A DNA stretch of 64,000 bases from Microbacterium sp. PM5 (lineage in GTDB: Bacteria; Actinomycetota; Actinomycetes; Actinomycetales; Microbacteriaceae). The stretch lies in the NCBI RefSeq assembly GCF_003293595.1, contig NZ_CP022162.1, forward strand, positions 713,737-777,736, in the 5' to 3' direction. The notes below the pieces were generated by a model, which was given only the letters and a program-made list of their open reading frames with translations, made no database searches and was not told the origin of the DNA. The position numbers were made by a program, and so were the translations under genes. This document shows positions 8,028-16,303 of the stretch, piece after piece. Numbering within the stretch: position 1 is the stretch's first letter; each line of letters opens with the position of its first letter.

Positions 8028-9739
8028 GCGGACGCGCACTGGAGGGCCTGGACGACGAGCAGCGGGTCGCGGCGGCGACGCTGCGCGGACCCGTGTGCGT
8101 GCTTGCGGGGGCCGGCACGGGAAAGACACGGGTGATCACGCACCGCATCGCCCACGGCGTCGACACGGGGGCTTATTCGCCGTCGAGAGTCATGGCGGTG
8201 ACCTTCACAGCGAAGGCGGCGGGGGAGATGCGCGGGCGGCTCCGCGCGCTCGGTGTCGAAGGGGTCGCCGCACGCACGTTCCATGCGACCGCGCTGGCGC
8301 AACTGAACTTCTTCTGGCCGCAGCTCGCCCGTGACACCGCGCCCTCGATCATCGACAACAAGGTACGCGTGCTCGGGCAGGCCGCCGACAGCCTGGGCCT
8401 CCGCCTGGACGGCACCACCCTGCGCGACGTCGCCAGCCGCATCGAATGGCGCAAGGTCGCGATGCGCACGATCGATCAGGATGCCGCGGCGCACCCCGAG
8501 GGGCTTGGCGCCGCCCTGGATGCACCGGCGCTCGCAGACCTGCAGCGCCGATACGAGAAGGTGAAGGACGAACGCCGTCAGCTGGACTTCGAGGATGTCC
8601 TGCTCGCGTGCGCCGGGATGCTGGAATCGGAGCCGCGCGTCGCGGCGGCCGTGCATGAGCAGTACCGCCACCTGACGGTCGACGAGTTCCAAGACGTCTC
8701 GCCTGTGCAGCACCGCCTCCTGGAGCTCTGGCTCGGAGACCGACGAGACCTCTGCGTCGTCGGCGACGCGAGCCAGACCATCTACTCGTTCGCCGGCGCC
8801 GACCCGCGCTACCTGCTCGAGTTCCCCGACCGCTACGAGGATGCCACCGTCGTGCGGCTGGAACGCAACTACCGCTCCGACCCGGCGATTCTCGGTGTCG
8901 CGAATGCGCTCATGCGCGGACGCCCCGGGGCCCTGGTCCTGCGTTCGGACCGACCGACGGGCCCCGTCCCGTCGGTCACCGCCTACGACGACGATCAAGC
9001 GGAAGCCGACGGCGTGGCTGCGGCGGTGGCGGCCCAGCTCGCGTCGGGCATCGAGCCGAACGAGATCGCCGTGCTGTATCGAGCCAACGCGCAATCAGCG
9101 CCGGTGCTCTCGGCCCTCGCCTCGCGCGGCATCGCCGCGACCGTGCTCGGCGGCAAGCGATTCTTCGACCTGCCCGAAGTCCGCCAGGCGGTTTCGCTCC
9201 TGCGCGGTGCCTCTGTCGCACCGACTGGGGATGGTCTGGTGCGGGCGGTGCGGGACGTGCTGCGGTCGGTCGGCTTGACCGATGATCCGCCTCCGGCCGG
9301 TGGGGCACTTCGCGACGCGTGGGAGGCGCGAGCCGCCGTGCTGCGTCTGGCCGAGCAGGCACCGGAAGACACCACCCTGCGGGCGTTCACCGACGAGCTC
9401 ATCCTTCGTGGGCGCAGTCAGCACGAGCCCACTCTGCGGACGGTGACGCTCGCTACGCTCCACGCGGCGAAAGGCCTGGAGTGGGATCACGTCCACCTCC
9501 TCGGGCTCGCGGAGGGACTGCTGCCGATCTCTTACGCCACGGGCTTCGACGAGATCGACGAGGAACGAAGACTCGCCTACGTGGGGGTCACGCGGGCTGC
9601 GCGTACCCTTTCGATGAGCTGGTCGGAACGGTCGGGATCGCGCCCGCGTCAGCGTTCCCGCTTCCTTCAGGAGATCGGCACAGGCACCGTGCGTGCGGGC
9701 GATGCGCATGCCACGTCCGCCGGACGCGCGCGGCGCTGA
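8024..9739 (+). CDS. uvrD2: UvrD2-like SF1 DNA helicase, short form
   Basis: 571 residues starting from a GTG that overlaps the nudC stop. Walker A GAGTGKT, motif II VDEFQDVSPVQ, motif III GDASQTIYSFAGA, motif IV-V RNYRSDPAIL and TLHAAKGLEWD, and motif VI YVGVTRAARTL are all present, so the 3'-5' helicase core is intact. Mycobacterial UvrD2 is about 700 residues with a C-terminal HRDC domain and tetracysteine; this protein stops about 50 residues after motif VI, so both are absent. The last 152 bp overlap the convergent gene on the other strand. The function as helicase is secure; the UvrD2 name rests mainly on synteny with nudC. Confidence 0.85.
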   Translation: MSGRALEGLDDEQRVAAATLRGPVCVLAGAGTGKTRVITHRIAHGVDTGAYSPSRVMAVTFTAKAAGEMRGRLRALGVEGVAARTFHATALAQLNFFWPQLARDTAPSIIDNKVRVLGQAADSLGLRLDGTTLRDVASRIEWRKVAMRTIDQDAAAHPEGLGAALDAPALADLQRRYEKVKDERRQLDFEDVLLACAGMLESEPRVAAAVHEQYRHLTVDEFQDVSPVQHRLLELWLGDRRDLCVVGDASQTIYSFAGADPRYLLEFPDRYEDATVVRLERNYRSDPAILGVANALMRGRPGALVLRSDRPTGPVPSVTAYDDDQAEADGVAAAVAAQLASGIEPNEIAVLYRANAQSAPVLSALASRGIAATVLGGKRFFDLPEVRQAVSLLRGASVAPTGDGLVRAVRDVLRSVGLTDDPPPAGGALRDAWEARAAVLRLAEQAPEDTTLRAFTDELILRGRSQHEPTLRTVTLATLHAAKGLEWDHVHLLGLAEGLLPISYATGFDEIDEERRLAYVGVTRAARTLSMSWSERSGSRPRQRSRFLQEIGTGTVRAGDAHATSAGRARR

Positions 9740-10469
9740 GCCCCACCGAGAGGCTCGACTGCGGCTCATCGGGGCGTGACCCAGAGGAATCGAGGGCGTC
9801 GCGCAGAAGCCTGCCGGTGAGGATGCCGGCTTCGATCAGCAGGCCGGGATCCGTGCGTACCGGATCACGACCGAGCAGCTGCGCAGCAAGGAGCGGCCAC
9901 TGCGGGTCTTCGGCGGTGCGACGTGCGTGCTCGCACGCGGTGCACGCCGTCACGCCGGGGACGACGACGGGTCCGACGTGCACGCGGTCGCCGGCGAGTT
10001 CGATCGGGATATGGGTGACGTCGGCACGCATGAGCCGCGCGGCACGGCGCGGCTCGATGAGCCGGTCGGCGACGACGATCACCGGCACCCCCTGCTGCGG
10101 CGCGTCCACGGCCCAGGTGTCGACCGACACGCGCGCCAGGCCCGCGGCATCCCACCCCGCCATCAGCGCTTCACGCTCGATGCTCGTCAGCGATTCGGGC
10201 ACCTCCACCCTGACCGCGCGCGGCGTTGGTGACTCACGGGTGAGCGCTTGCTCGATTCGTGCCGCGAACTCCGCGGCTTCCGCCGCGGTGGCGCCGAAGC
10301 TGCGTGCCAGAGGCACCAGCCCCGCGTCGGCCACGCCATCGGCGAGGGCATCGAGGAGGCGCTCCTGCCACGGGAGCACGCCGTCGACGCGGATCGCCGG
10401 ATCCGTGCCGAGTTGGAGGCTGGACGGCGTGCGCCACAGCGGCGGGGACGAAGCGGCCAAGCGGAGCAT
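9588..10469 (-). CDS. E1/ThiF-related cyclodehydratase-like protein
   Basis: 293 residues. The central segment GPVVVPGVTACTACEHARR with DPQWPLLAAQL about ten residues later resembles the GPxVxPGxTxCxxC...D..WP...AQL signature of the E1-like cyclodehydratase partner family known from azole-forming (TOMM) clusters and from a conserved actinobacterial gene next to uvrD2 (I believe Rv3196). Cys176, Cys179, Cys262 and Cys264 could make a zinc site. The C-terminal part, including RTWHAHRPHARCLC, is encoded inside the convergent uvrD2 gene. The ATG at 10469 has CAGAAT six bases before it. No precursor peptide or YcaO partner is present here, so a peptide-modifying role is not supported; substrate unknown. 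Confidence 0.6.
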   Translation of the reverse strand: MLRLAASSPPLWRTPSSLQLGTDPAIRVDGVLPWQERLLDALADGVADAGLVPLARSFGATAAEAAEFAARIEQALTRESPTPRAVRVEVPESLTSIEREALMAGWDAAGLARVSVDTWAVDAPQQGVPVIVVADRLIEPRRAARLMRADVTHIPIELAGDRVHVGPVVVPGVTACTACEHARRTAEDPQWPLLAAQLLGRDPVRTDPGLLIEAGILTGRLLRDALDSSGSRPDEPQSSLSVGLSAARVRRTWHAHRPHARCLCRSPEGSGNADAGAIPTVPTSSSKGYAQPA

Positions 10470-10569
10470 GCCCCGATTCTGAGGCCCGACGCGCCCGCCT
10501 GCCGCGACTGTCCACAGACGCGGCACGGGACACCGGAGAGGTTCCGGCGGGGGAGGAGGCGGTGCCGGT

Positions 10570-11991
10570 TCACACCGGCCGGGGATCCTCCGGACCGTCG
10601 TCATCGGTGGTGCGCGCCTCGGGTGCGCCTCCGCCCTGCTCCGCCTCTCCAGCCGCCTCCTCGGCCGCTTCGGCCAGCAGCGCGTCCAGTGCCTCGTCGA
10701 GAGCATCCCGTTCGGGGTCCTCGCCGCGTTCGTGGGCGACCAGACGCGCGACGAGCGCCTGCGGGTCGTCGATGTCACTCGCTCCCGGCATGAGGTCGGG
10801 GTAGTCCCAGAGGCGATCGCGCGCCTCGATGCCCACGGCATCCGTGACGGCCCGCCACATCGCCGCCGCTTCGCGCAGTCGTCGGGGGCGCAGTTCCAAG
10901 CCGACGAGGGAGGCCATCGCCTGTTCGGCGGGACCGCCCACCGCTCGGCGGCGACGCACCGCCTCGGCGATCTTCGCCGAGGCGGGAAGACGCGAGGTCG
11001 CATCGGCGGTCACGACCTCCACCCAGCCTTCGATGGTCGCCAGGAGGTTCTCGAGCCGGCCCAGCGCGGCCTCCTGCGCGGGCGTGCGTTGGGGAAGCAG
11101 CGCTCCGGACTCGAGAGCCGAGCGCAGTTCCTCCGGCGAGGACGGGTCGAAGCGTGATGCGAGGTCTTCGAGGGCCGTGGTGTCGACGTGGATGCCGCGG
11201 GCGAACTCGGTCACCTGGGTGATCACGTGCAGCCGCAGCCACCGGGCGTGGCGGAACAGGCGAGCGTGCGCCAGTTCGCGGGTGCCCAGATACAGGGCGA
11301 GCTGGTCATCGGTCACATCGAGATCGCGGGCGAAGTCGGCGAAGTTCTGCGGCAGGATCGCCGCGATGCCGTCGGGCATGACGGGAATGCCGACGTCACC
11401 GCCGGAAACCACCTCCTGCGACAGACGTCCGATGACGCCGCCGAGCTGAGCGGCGAACAGAGAGCCGCCCACGCGCCGCATGAACGTGCCCGCTCCGGCG
11501 ACCAGCTGTCGCATCTCTTCCGGGGTCTGCTCGTCGATCGCGGCGGTGAGTGCCCCCGCGATCGAATCGGCGACGGGCTCGGCCAGCTCCTGCCAGACCG
11601 GAAGTGTCGCCTCGACCCACTGTCCGCGGGTCATGGCCTGCGCCGGGGCCGCGAGGTCGGAGATCGTCGTGGCTTCGCTCAGCCAGAGGGTCGCGAGGCT
11701 GAAAGCCTGGTCGAAGTCCTGACGATCGCCCGACGTGATGCCGAGCCCGTCCTTGTTCGCCAGGTGCAGCGCTTGTGTCTTCGCGGCGCTCCAGTCGATG
11801 CCGTCGTCGCTGCCGGTGGCGAAAGCGTGCTGCATCTGCGCCATCATCTGCTGCAGCATGGCGGGATCCACGCCCATGCGGGAGAGGCTCTCGAGCTGTT
11901 CGGGGTCGAGGCCTGCACCTCCACCGCCGAGCAGGTTCCGCAGCAGTTCTTGGAATTCGTCCTCGGGGCGGTCGGGAGTCTCGTCAGCCAT
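10570..11991 (-). CDS. DUF2342 zinc-dependent metalloprotease-like protein
   Basis: 473 residues. The N-terminus is acidic with a Gly-rich stretch (LLGGGGAG); the middle contains GGVIGRLSQEVVSGGDVGIP and then TRELAHARLFRHARWL, the segment that aligns with the (H/R)ExxH region of this actinobacterial family. The first metal-ligand His of a strict HExxH is Arg here, which is usual for the family and makes catalysis uncertain. The C-terminal 45 residues are acidic and disordered. The ATG has a GAAAGG ribosome binding site just upstream. It is divergent from the PDZ-Lon protease and precedes the E1-like gene on the same strand. Its cellular role is not known. Confidence 0.75.
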   Translation of the reverse strand: MADETPDRPEDEFQELLRNLLGGGGAGLDPEQLESLSRMGVDPAMLQQMMAQMQHAFATGSDDGIDWSAAKTQALHLANKDGLGITSGDRQDFDQAFSLATLWLSEATTISDLAAPAQAMTRGQWVEATLPVWQELAEPVADSIAGALTAAIDEQTPEEMRQLVAGAGTFMRRVGGSLFAAQLGGVIGRLSQEVVSGGDVGIPVMPDGIAAILPQNFADFARDLDVTDDQLALYLGTRELAHARLFRHARWLRLHVITQVTEFARGIHVDTTALEDLASRFDPSSPEELRSALESGALLPQRTPAQEAALGRLENLLATIEGWVEVVTADATSRLPASAKIAEAVRRRRAVGGPAEQAMASLVGLELRPRRLREAAAMWRAVTDAVGIEARDRLWDYPDLMPGASDIDDPQALVARLVAHERGEDPERDALDEALDALLAEAAEEAAGEAEQGGGAPEARTTDDDGPEDPRPV

Positions 11992-12092
11992 ATCAGGCGC
12001 CTTTCAGCAGGCGGATATCGTCGCGTTCTACGCTAATGGCTGGACTTCCCCGCACGGCCGCCTCGGCCCGCCACGGAGGATGTCCCGTGTAC

Positions 12093-12112
12093 GCCGATCG
12101 CGAACGATCGGC
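12093..12112 (+). promoter_or_regulatory. 5'-leader hairpin ahead of the PDZ-Lon gene
   Basis: Perfect 8-bp inverted repeat GCCGATCG / CGATCGGC with a CGAA loop. It sits directly before the GGGAGGA ribosome binding site at 12114-12120 and could affect translation or be a protein-binding site. Function is inferred from position only. Confidence 0.4.
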
Positions 12113-12126
12113 CGGGAGGATCTGCT

Positions 12127-13245
12127 GTGGCACTGTTCGACGAGGGCACGACGGTCGTGCCCGCTCGCCGCCGTCCGGTGTCTCGCCCCCTGCGCGTGGG
12201 CGTGTGGGCTCTTGCGGTCGCCTTGGTGGCGCTGCTCGCCCTCACGCTCCTGCCCACCAACTACGTCATTCAGCGTCCGGGGCCGGTCTTCAACACGCTG
12301 GGGTCGGCCCCCGACTCGTCGGGCGCCGACGTGCCGCTGATCACCGTGAAGGGCGCCCCGACCTACCCGACCTCCGGTGCACTGGACCTGCTGACGGTGC
12401 AGGTCGTCGGCAATCGCGAACGGACGCCGTCGTGGTTCGAGCTCGCTCTCGCCTGGTTCGACCCGGCGAAGGCGGTGCTCCCCTTGGACGACGTGTTCCC
12501 GCAGGGTCAGACGACCGAGCAACGCAACCAGGAGAGCGCGGTGATGATGGTCGACTCTCAGAAGGAGGCGACGGCTGCCGCTCTCACGCAGCTCGGCTAC
12601 GACGTCAAGCCGATGGTCGAGGTCTACGCGCTCACCGACGACTCGGCGGCGCAGGGCATCCTCCAGAAGGGCGACATCATCCGCAGCGCGAACGGTCAGG
12701 CGATCACCGAGACCGATCAGCTGCGCACCATCATCAACGCCGGCGCGGGCGCTCCCGTTCGGCTCACGATCGACCGCTCCGGGGCCAGCGAGAACGTCGA
12801 GGTGACCCCGAAGCAGGCCACCGTGGACGGCAAGAGCACGTGGCTCGTGGGAATCTCGACCATGCACGACTACGACTTCCCGGTCGACGTCACCCTGCAG
12901 CTGAACAACGTCGGCGGGCCCAGCGCCGGCATGATGTTCGCCCTGGGCATCATCGACACGCTCAGCGACGGGAACCTCAACGGCGGCGAGCAGGTCGCCG
13001 GAACCGGCACGATCGATGCCGCCGGCACCGTTGGGCCCATCGGTGGGATCCGCCAGAAGATGTACGGGGCGGTGGGTGCCGGAGCGACCTACTTCCTCGC
13101 CCCCAAGGACAACTGCGACGAGGTGGTCGGACACGTCCCATCCGGTCTCCGGGTGTTCTCCGTCGCGACCCTGAAGGACTCGTTGCAGGTGCTGGCGACG
13201 ATCCGCGACAAGGGTGACCTCGACGCGCTTCCGACCTGCCGCTGA
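12127..13245 (+). CDS. Membrane-anchored PDZ domain Lon-type (S16) protease
   Basis: 372 residues from a GTG with a strong GGGAGGA site. One N-terminal membrane segment lies at about residues 24-40, then an extracytoplasmic region with a PDZ domain (QGILQKGDIIRSANGQ, about 175-230), then a Lon proteolytic domain. The serine of the dyad is in GGPSAGMMFAL (about 263) and the lysine in GGIRQKMYGAV (about 305). This is the YlbL/Rv3194c-type family, an S16 protease detached from an ATPase. It precedes the UPF0182 gene by 63 bp in the same direction, an order conserved in actinobacteria. Its substrate is unknown; roles in envelope stress and SOS-linked cell division control are known for YlbL relatives. 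Confidence 0.88.
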   Translation: MALFDEGTTVVPARRRPVSRPLRVGVWALAVALVALLALTLLPTNYVIQRPGPVFNTLGSAPDSSGADVPLITVKGAPTYPTSGALDLLTVQVVGNRERTPSWFELALAWFDPAKAVLPLDDVFPQGQTTEQRNQESAVMMVDSQKEATAAALTQLGYDVKPMVEVYALTDDSAAQGILQKGDIIRSANGQAITETDQLRTIINAGAGAPVRLTIDRSGASENVEVTPKQATVDGKSTWLVGISTMHDYDFPVDVTLQLNNVGGPSAGMMFALGIIDTLSDGNLNGGEQVAGTGTIDAAGTVGPIGGIRQKMYGAVGAGATYFLAPKDNCDEVVGHVPSGLRVFSVATLKDSLQVLATIRDKGDLDALPTCR

Positions 13246-13296
13246 CCTCACGGCATCCTGGAAGGTTGCTCGGCATCCCTCCAGAATCACCCCACC

Positions 13297-13302
13297 TAGG
13301 AT
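13297..13302 (+). promoter_or_regulatory. -10 box for the UPF0182 gene
   Basis: TAGGAT, ending six bases before the GTG at 13309. The spacing places the transcription start at the start codon and fits a leaderless message independent of the upstream protease gene. Confidence 0.55.
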
Positions 13303-13308
13303 GGTGGT

Positions 13309-16221
13309 GTGACCACGACCTCAGCGCCGAACCAGGCCACGCCGAACCCCGTCCGTCGCGCGATCGCCATCACGCTCGCGGTCATCGCGGTCGTCGTCGT
13401 CGGCTTCTTCATCTTCGCGAGCCTCTACGCCGACTGGCTCTGGTACGACCAACTCGGGTTCTCGAGCGTGCTGTGGACGCAGTGGACGGCGCGCGTGATC
13501 ATGTTCGTCGTCGGCTTCCTGGCGATGGCCGTGCCCGTGTTCATCGCGATCCAGCTCGCCTACCGACTGCGTCCGGTCTATGCCCGGCTGACGTCTCAGC
13601 TCGATCACTACCAGGAGGTCGTGGAGCCGCTTCGTCGGTTGGCGATGTGGGGCATCCCGGTGTTCTTCGGGTTCTTCGCGGGCTTCGCCGCCTCGGCGCA
13701 GTGGGAGACGGTCTGGCTGTGGTTCAATCGCGTCGATACCGGCGACCTGGACCCGCAGTTCCAGATGGACACCGGCTTCTACATGTTCTCGCTGCCGTTC
13801 TTCAGTTCGGTCCTCGGGTTCGCCTCGGCTGTGCTGCTCGTCTCGCTGCTGCTGTCGGCGCTCGTGGCGTATCTGTACGGGTCGGTGCGCATCGGGCAGC
13901 GCGAGCTGCGCATCTCGAAGGCCGCGCGCATCCAGCTCGCCGTCCTCGCCGGCCTCTACCTGCTCGTGCAGGGCGTGAGCATCTGGCTCGACCGCTACAA
14001 GACGCTGACGCAGCAGAGCGATCGCATCACCGGCGCCAGCTACGTCGACGACCACGCGGTCATCCCCGGCCTCACGATCATCGCCATCGCGGCCGCGATC
14101 GTCGCCGTTCTCTTCTTCGTGACGGCGATCATAGGCCGGTGGCGGTTCCCGCTGATCGGTGTGGGCCTTCTCGTCGTTTCGGCGCTGGTCGTCGGCGTTG
14201 CGTATCCGTGGGTCGTGACCAACCTGCAGGTGCGTCCCAACCAGGAGACCCTGGAGAGCCCGTACTACCAGCGCAACATCGACGCCACGAAGAAGGCGTA
14301 CGGCATCGACGGCCTGACCAAGAGCGACTTCCAGGCGGTCACGAACGTCGCCCCCGGCCAGCTGCGCTCCGACGCCCAGACGACGGCGTCGATCCGCATC
14401 ATGGACCCCGCCATCATCTCGCCCACGGTGCGCCAGATCGAGCAGTACCGCGCGTACTACCAGTTCACCAACCCGCTCGACGTCGACCGCTATCAGATCG
14501 ACGGCAAGTCGCAGGACACCGTCGTCTCGGTGCGCGAGTTGAACATGGCCCAGCTCGGACAGGCCGCCTCCTGGTACAACTCGACGCTCGTCTACACCCA
14601 CGGTTACGGCATGGTCGCGGCGAAGGGCAATGAGCGCACCGCCGACGGCAACCCCGTCTTCATCGAGCGCGGCATCCCGACCACCGGCGCGCTCACCACG
14701 AGCGAGAAGTACGAGCCGCGCATCTACTTCGGCGAGAACTCCCCGCCCTACTCGATCGTGGGTGCGCCGGAGGGCACGCCCGACATCGAGCTGGACTATC
14801 CGCGGGGCACCGGTGACGCCGCCCAGACGAAGACGACGTTCCAGGGCAACGGCGGGCCGAACGTGGGCAACCCGTTCAACCGCCTGATCTACTCGTTGAA
14901 GTTCCAGTCGACCGACATCCTGCTCTCCGACGGCATCAACGCGGACTCGCAGATCCTCTACGATCGCGATCCGATCGACCGCGTGAACAAGGTCGCGCCG
15001 TACCTGGAGCTCGACAACGACCCGTACCCGTCGGTCGTCGACGGACGCATCGTCTGGATCGTCGACGGCTACACGCTGAGTGCCAACTACCCGTACTCGT
15101 CGATCGTGAGCCTTCGCGATGCGATCAGCGATACGACGAACACCACGCCGCGGGTGGCCCTTGACGACGTCAACTACATTCGCAACTCCGTCAAGGCCAC
15201 CGTCGATGCGTATGACGGCAAGGTGACCCTGTACGCGTGGGACGACACCGATCCGCTGCTGAAGGCGTGGCAGAAGATCTACCCCTCGACGGTCAAGCCG
15301 CTGTCGGACATGAGCGCCGACCTCATGAGCCACGTGCGCTACCCGACCGACCTGTTCAAGGTGCAGCGCGCGATGCTGGGCACCTACCACGTCGACGACG
15401 CGGGCTCGTTCTACCAGCGCGACAACGCCTGGAAGACCCCGAACGATCCCACGCAGAAGAACCCGGTGCTCCAGCCGCCGTACTACCTGACGATGAAGAT
15501 GCCGGGGCAGGATGCCGCGAGCTACTCCATGTTCACGACGTTCATCCCGGGCGGTGACGACACGCGCAACGTGTTGATGGGATACCTGTCGGTGGACTCG
15601 GATGCCGGAGCCACGGCGGGTGTCAAGGACCCGAACTACGGCAAGCTGCGCATGCTGGAGATCAACGCCGAGACACCCGTCCCCGGACCCGGACAGGTGC
15701 AGAACACGTTCGATGCCGATCCGAGCGTGTCGGCGTTCATCAACATCCTGAAACAGGGGCAGTCGGAGGTCATCAACGGCAACCTCCTCACGCTGCCGGT
15801 CGGTGGAGGACTGCTGTACGTCCAGCCGGTGTTCGTGCAGTCCTCCGGGTCGACGAAGCTCCCGACCCTGCAGAAGGTGCTGGTCGCCTTCGGCAACCAG
15901 GTGGCCTTCGAGAGCACGCTCCAGGATGCGCTCGACAAGCTGTTCGGCGGCGATTCGGGCGCGAGTGCCGGCGACGGCGACGTCACCCCGTCGGCGACAC
16001 CGAGCCCGGCTCCGACCGACGGCTCGGGCTCCGGCTCGGGTGCGACCGGCGGCGGCACCGGGACGAGCGTCGAGTTCCAGGCGGCACTCAAGGACGCCCA
16101 GCAGGCGATGATGGACCGGCAGAGCGCCCTGACGCAGGGCGATTGGGCCAAGTACGGCGAAGCCGACGCGCGGCTGACGGCGGCGCTGCAGAAGCTCATC
16201 CAGCTGGAGGGTCAGGGCTGA
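13309..16221 (+). CDS. UPF0182 family large membrane protein
   Basis: 970 residues. Seven hydrophobic helices occupy the first ~310 residues (for example VIAVVVVGFFIFASLYADW and IIAIAAAIVAVLFFVTAII), followed by a ~600-residue extracytoplasmic part containing the family's Tyr-rich and Asp-rich segments, then a Ser/Gly/Thr-rich linker (about 885-915) and a short helical tail. This matches the Rv3193c/UPF0182 family in size and topology. No enzyme motif is recognisable and the function is unknown. It follows the PDZ-Lon protease, a pairing conserved in actinobacteria that suggests a shared envelope role. A long perfect hairpin closes the gene. Confidence 0.9.
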   Translation: MTTTSAPNQATPNPVRRAIAITLAVIAVVVVGFFIFASLYADWLWYDQLGFSSVLWTQWTARVIMFVVGFLAMAVPVFIAIQLAYRLRPVYARLTSQLDHYQEVVEPLRRLAMWGIPVFFGFFAGFAASAQWETVWLWFNRVDTGDLDPQFQMDTGFYMFSLPFFSSVLGFASAVLLVSLLLSALVAYLYGSVRIGQRELRISKAARIQLAVLAGLYLLVQGVSIWLDRYKTLTQQSDRITGASYVDDHAVIPGLTIIAIAAAIVAVLFFVTAIIGRWRFPLIGVGLLVVSALVVGVAYPWVVTNLQVRPNQETLESPYYQRNIDATKKAYGIDGLTKSDFQAVTNVAPGQLRSDAQTTASIRIMDPAIISPTVRQIEQYRAYYQFTNPLDVDRYQIDGKSQDTVVSVRELNMAQLGQAASWYNSTLVYTHGYGMVAAKGNERTADGNPVFIERGIPTTGALTTSEKYEPRIYFGENSPPYSIVGAPEGTPDIELDYPRGTGDAAQTKTTFQGNGGPNVGNPFNRLIYSLKFQSTDILLSDGINADSQILYDRDPIDRVNKVAPYLELDNDPYPSVVDGRIVWIVDGYTLSANYPYSSIVSLRDAISDTTNTTPRVALDDVNYIRNSVKATVDAYDGKVTLYAWDDTDPLLKAWQKIYPSTVKPLSDMSADLMSHVRYPTDLFKVQRAMLGTYHVDDAGSFYQRDNAWKTPNDPTQKNPVLQPPYYLTMKMPGQDAASYSMFTTFIPGGDDTRNVLMGYLSVDSDAGATAGVKDPNYGKLRMLEINAETPVPGPGQVQNTFDADPSVSAFINILKQGQSEVINGNLLTLPVGGGLLYVQPVFVQSSGSTKLPTLQKVLVAFGNQVAFESTLQDALDKLFGGDSGASAGDGDVTPSATPSPAPTDGSGSGSGATGGGTGTSVEFQAALKDAQQAMMDRQSALTQGDWAKYGEADARLTAALQKLIQLEGQG

Positions 16222-16230
16222 GACCCGGAC

Positions 16231-16282
16231 GCCCATGCACACGGGCCGGAGGCGGTGACGCCTCCGGCCCGTGTGCATGGGC
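16231..16282. terminator. Bidirectional terminator hairpin
   Basis: Arms at 16231-16254 and 16259-16282 are perfect complements over 24 bp with a GTGA loop. No U-run follows on either side. It sits between the convergent UPF0182 and crtEb genes and can stop transcription from both directions. Confidence 0.85.
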
Positions 16283-16303
16283 GCGAGGATTCTCGCGGAG
16301 GGG

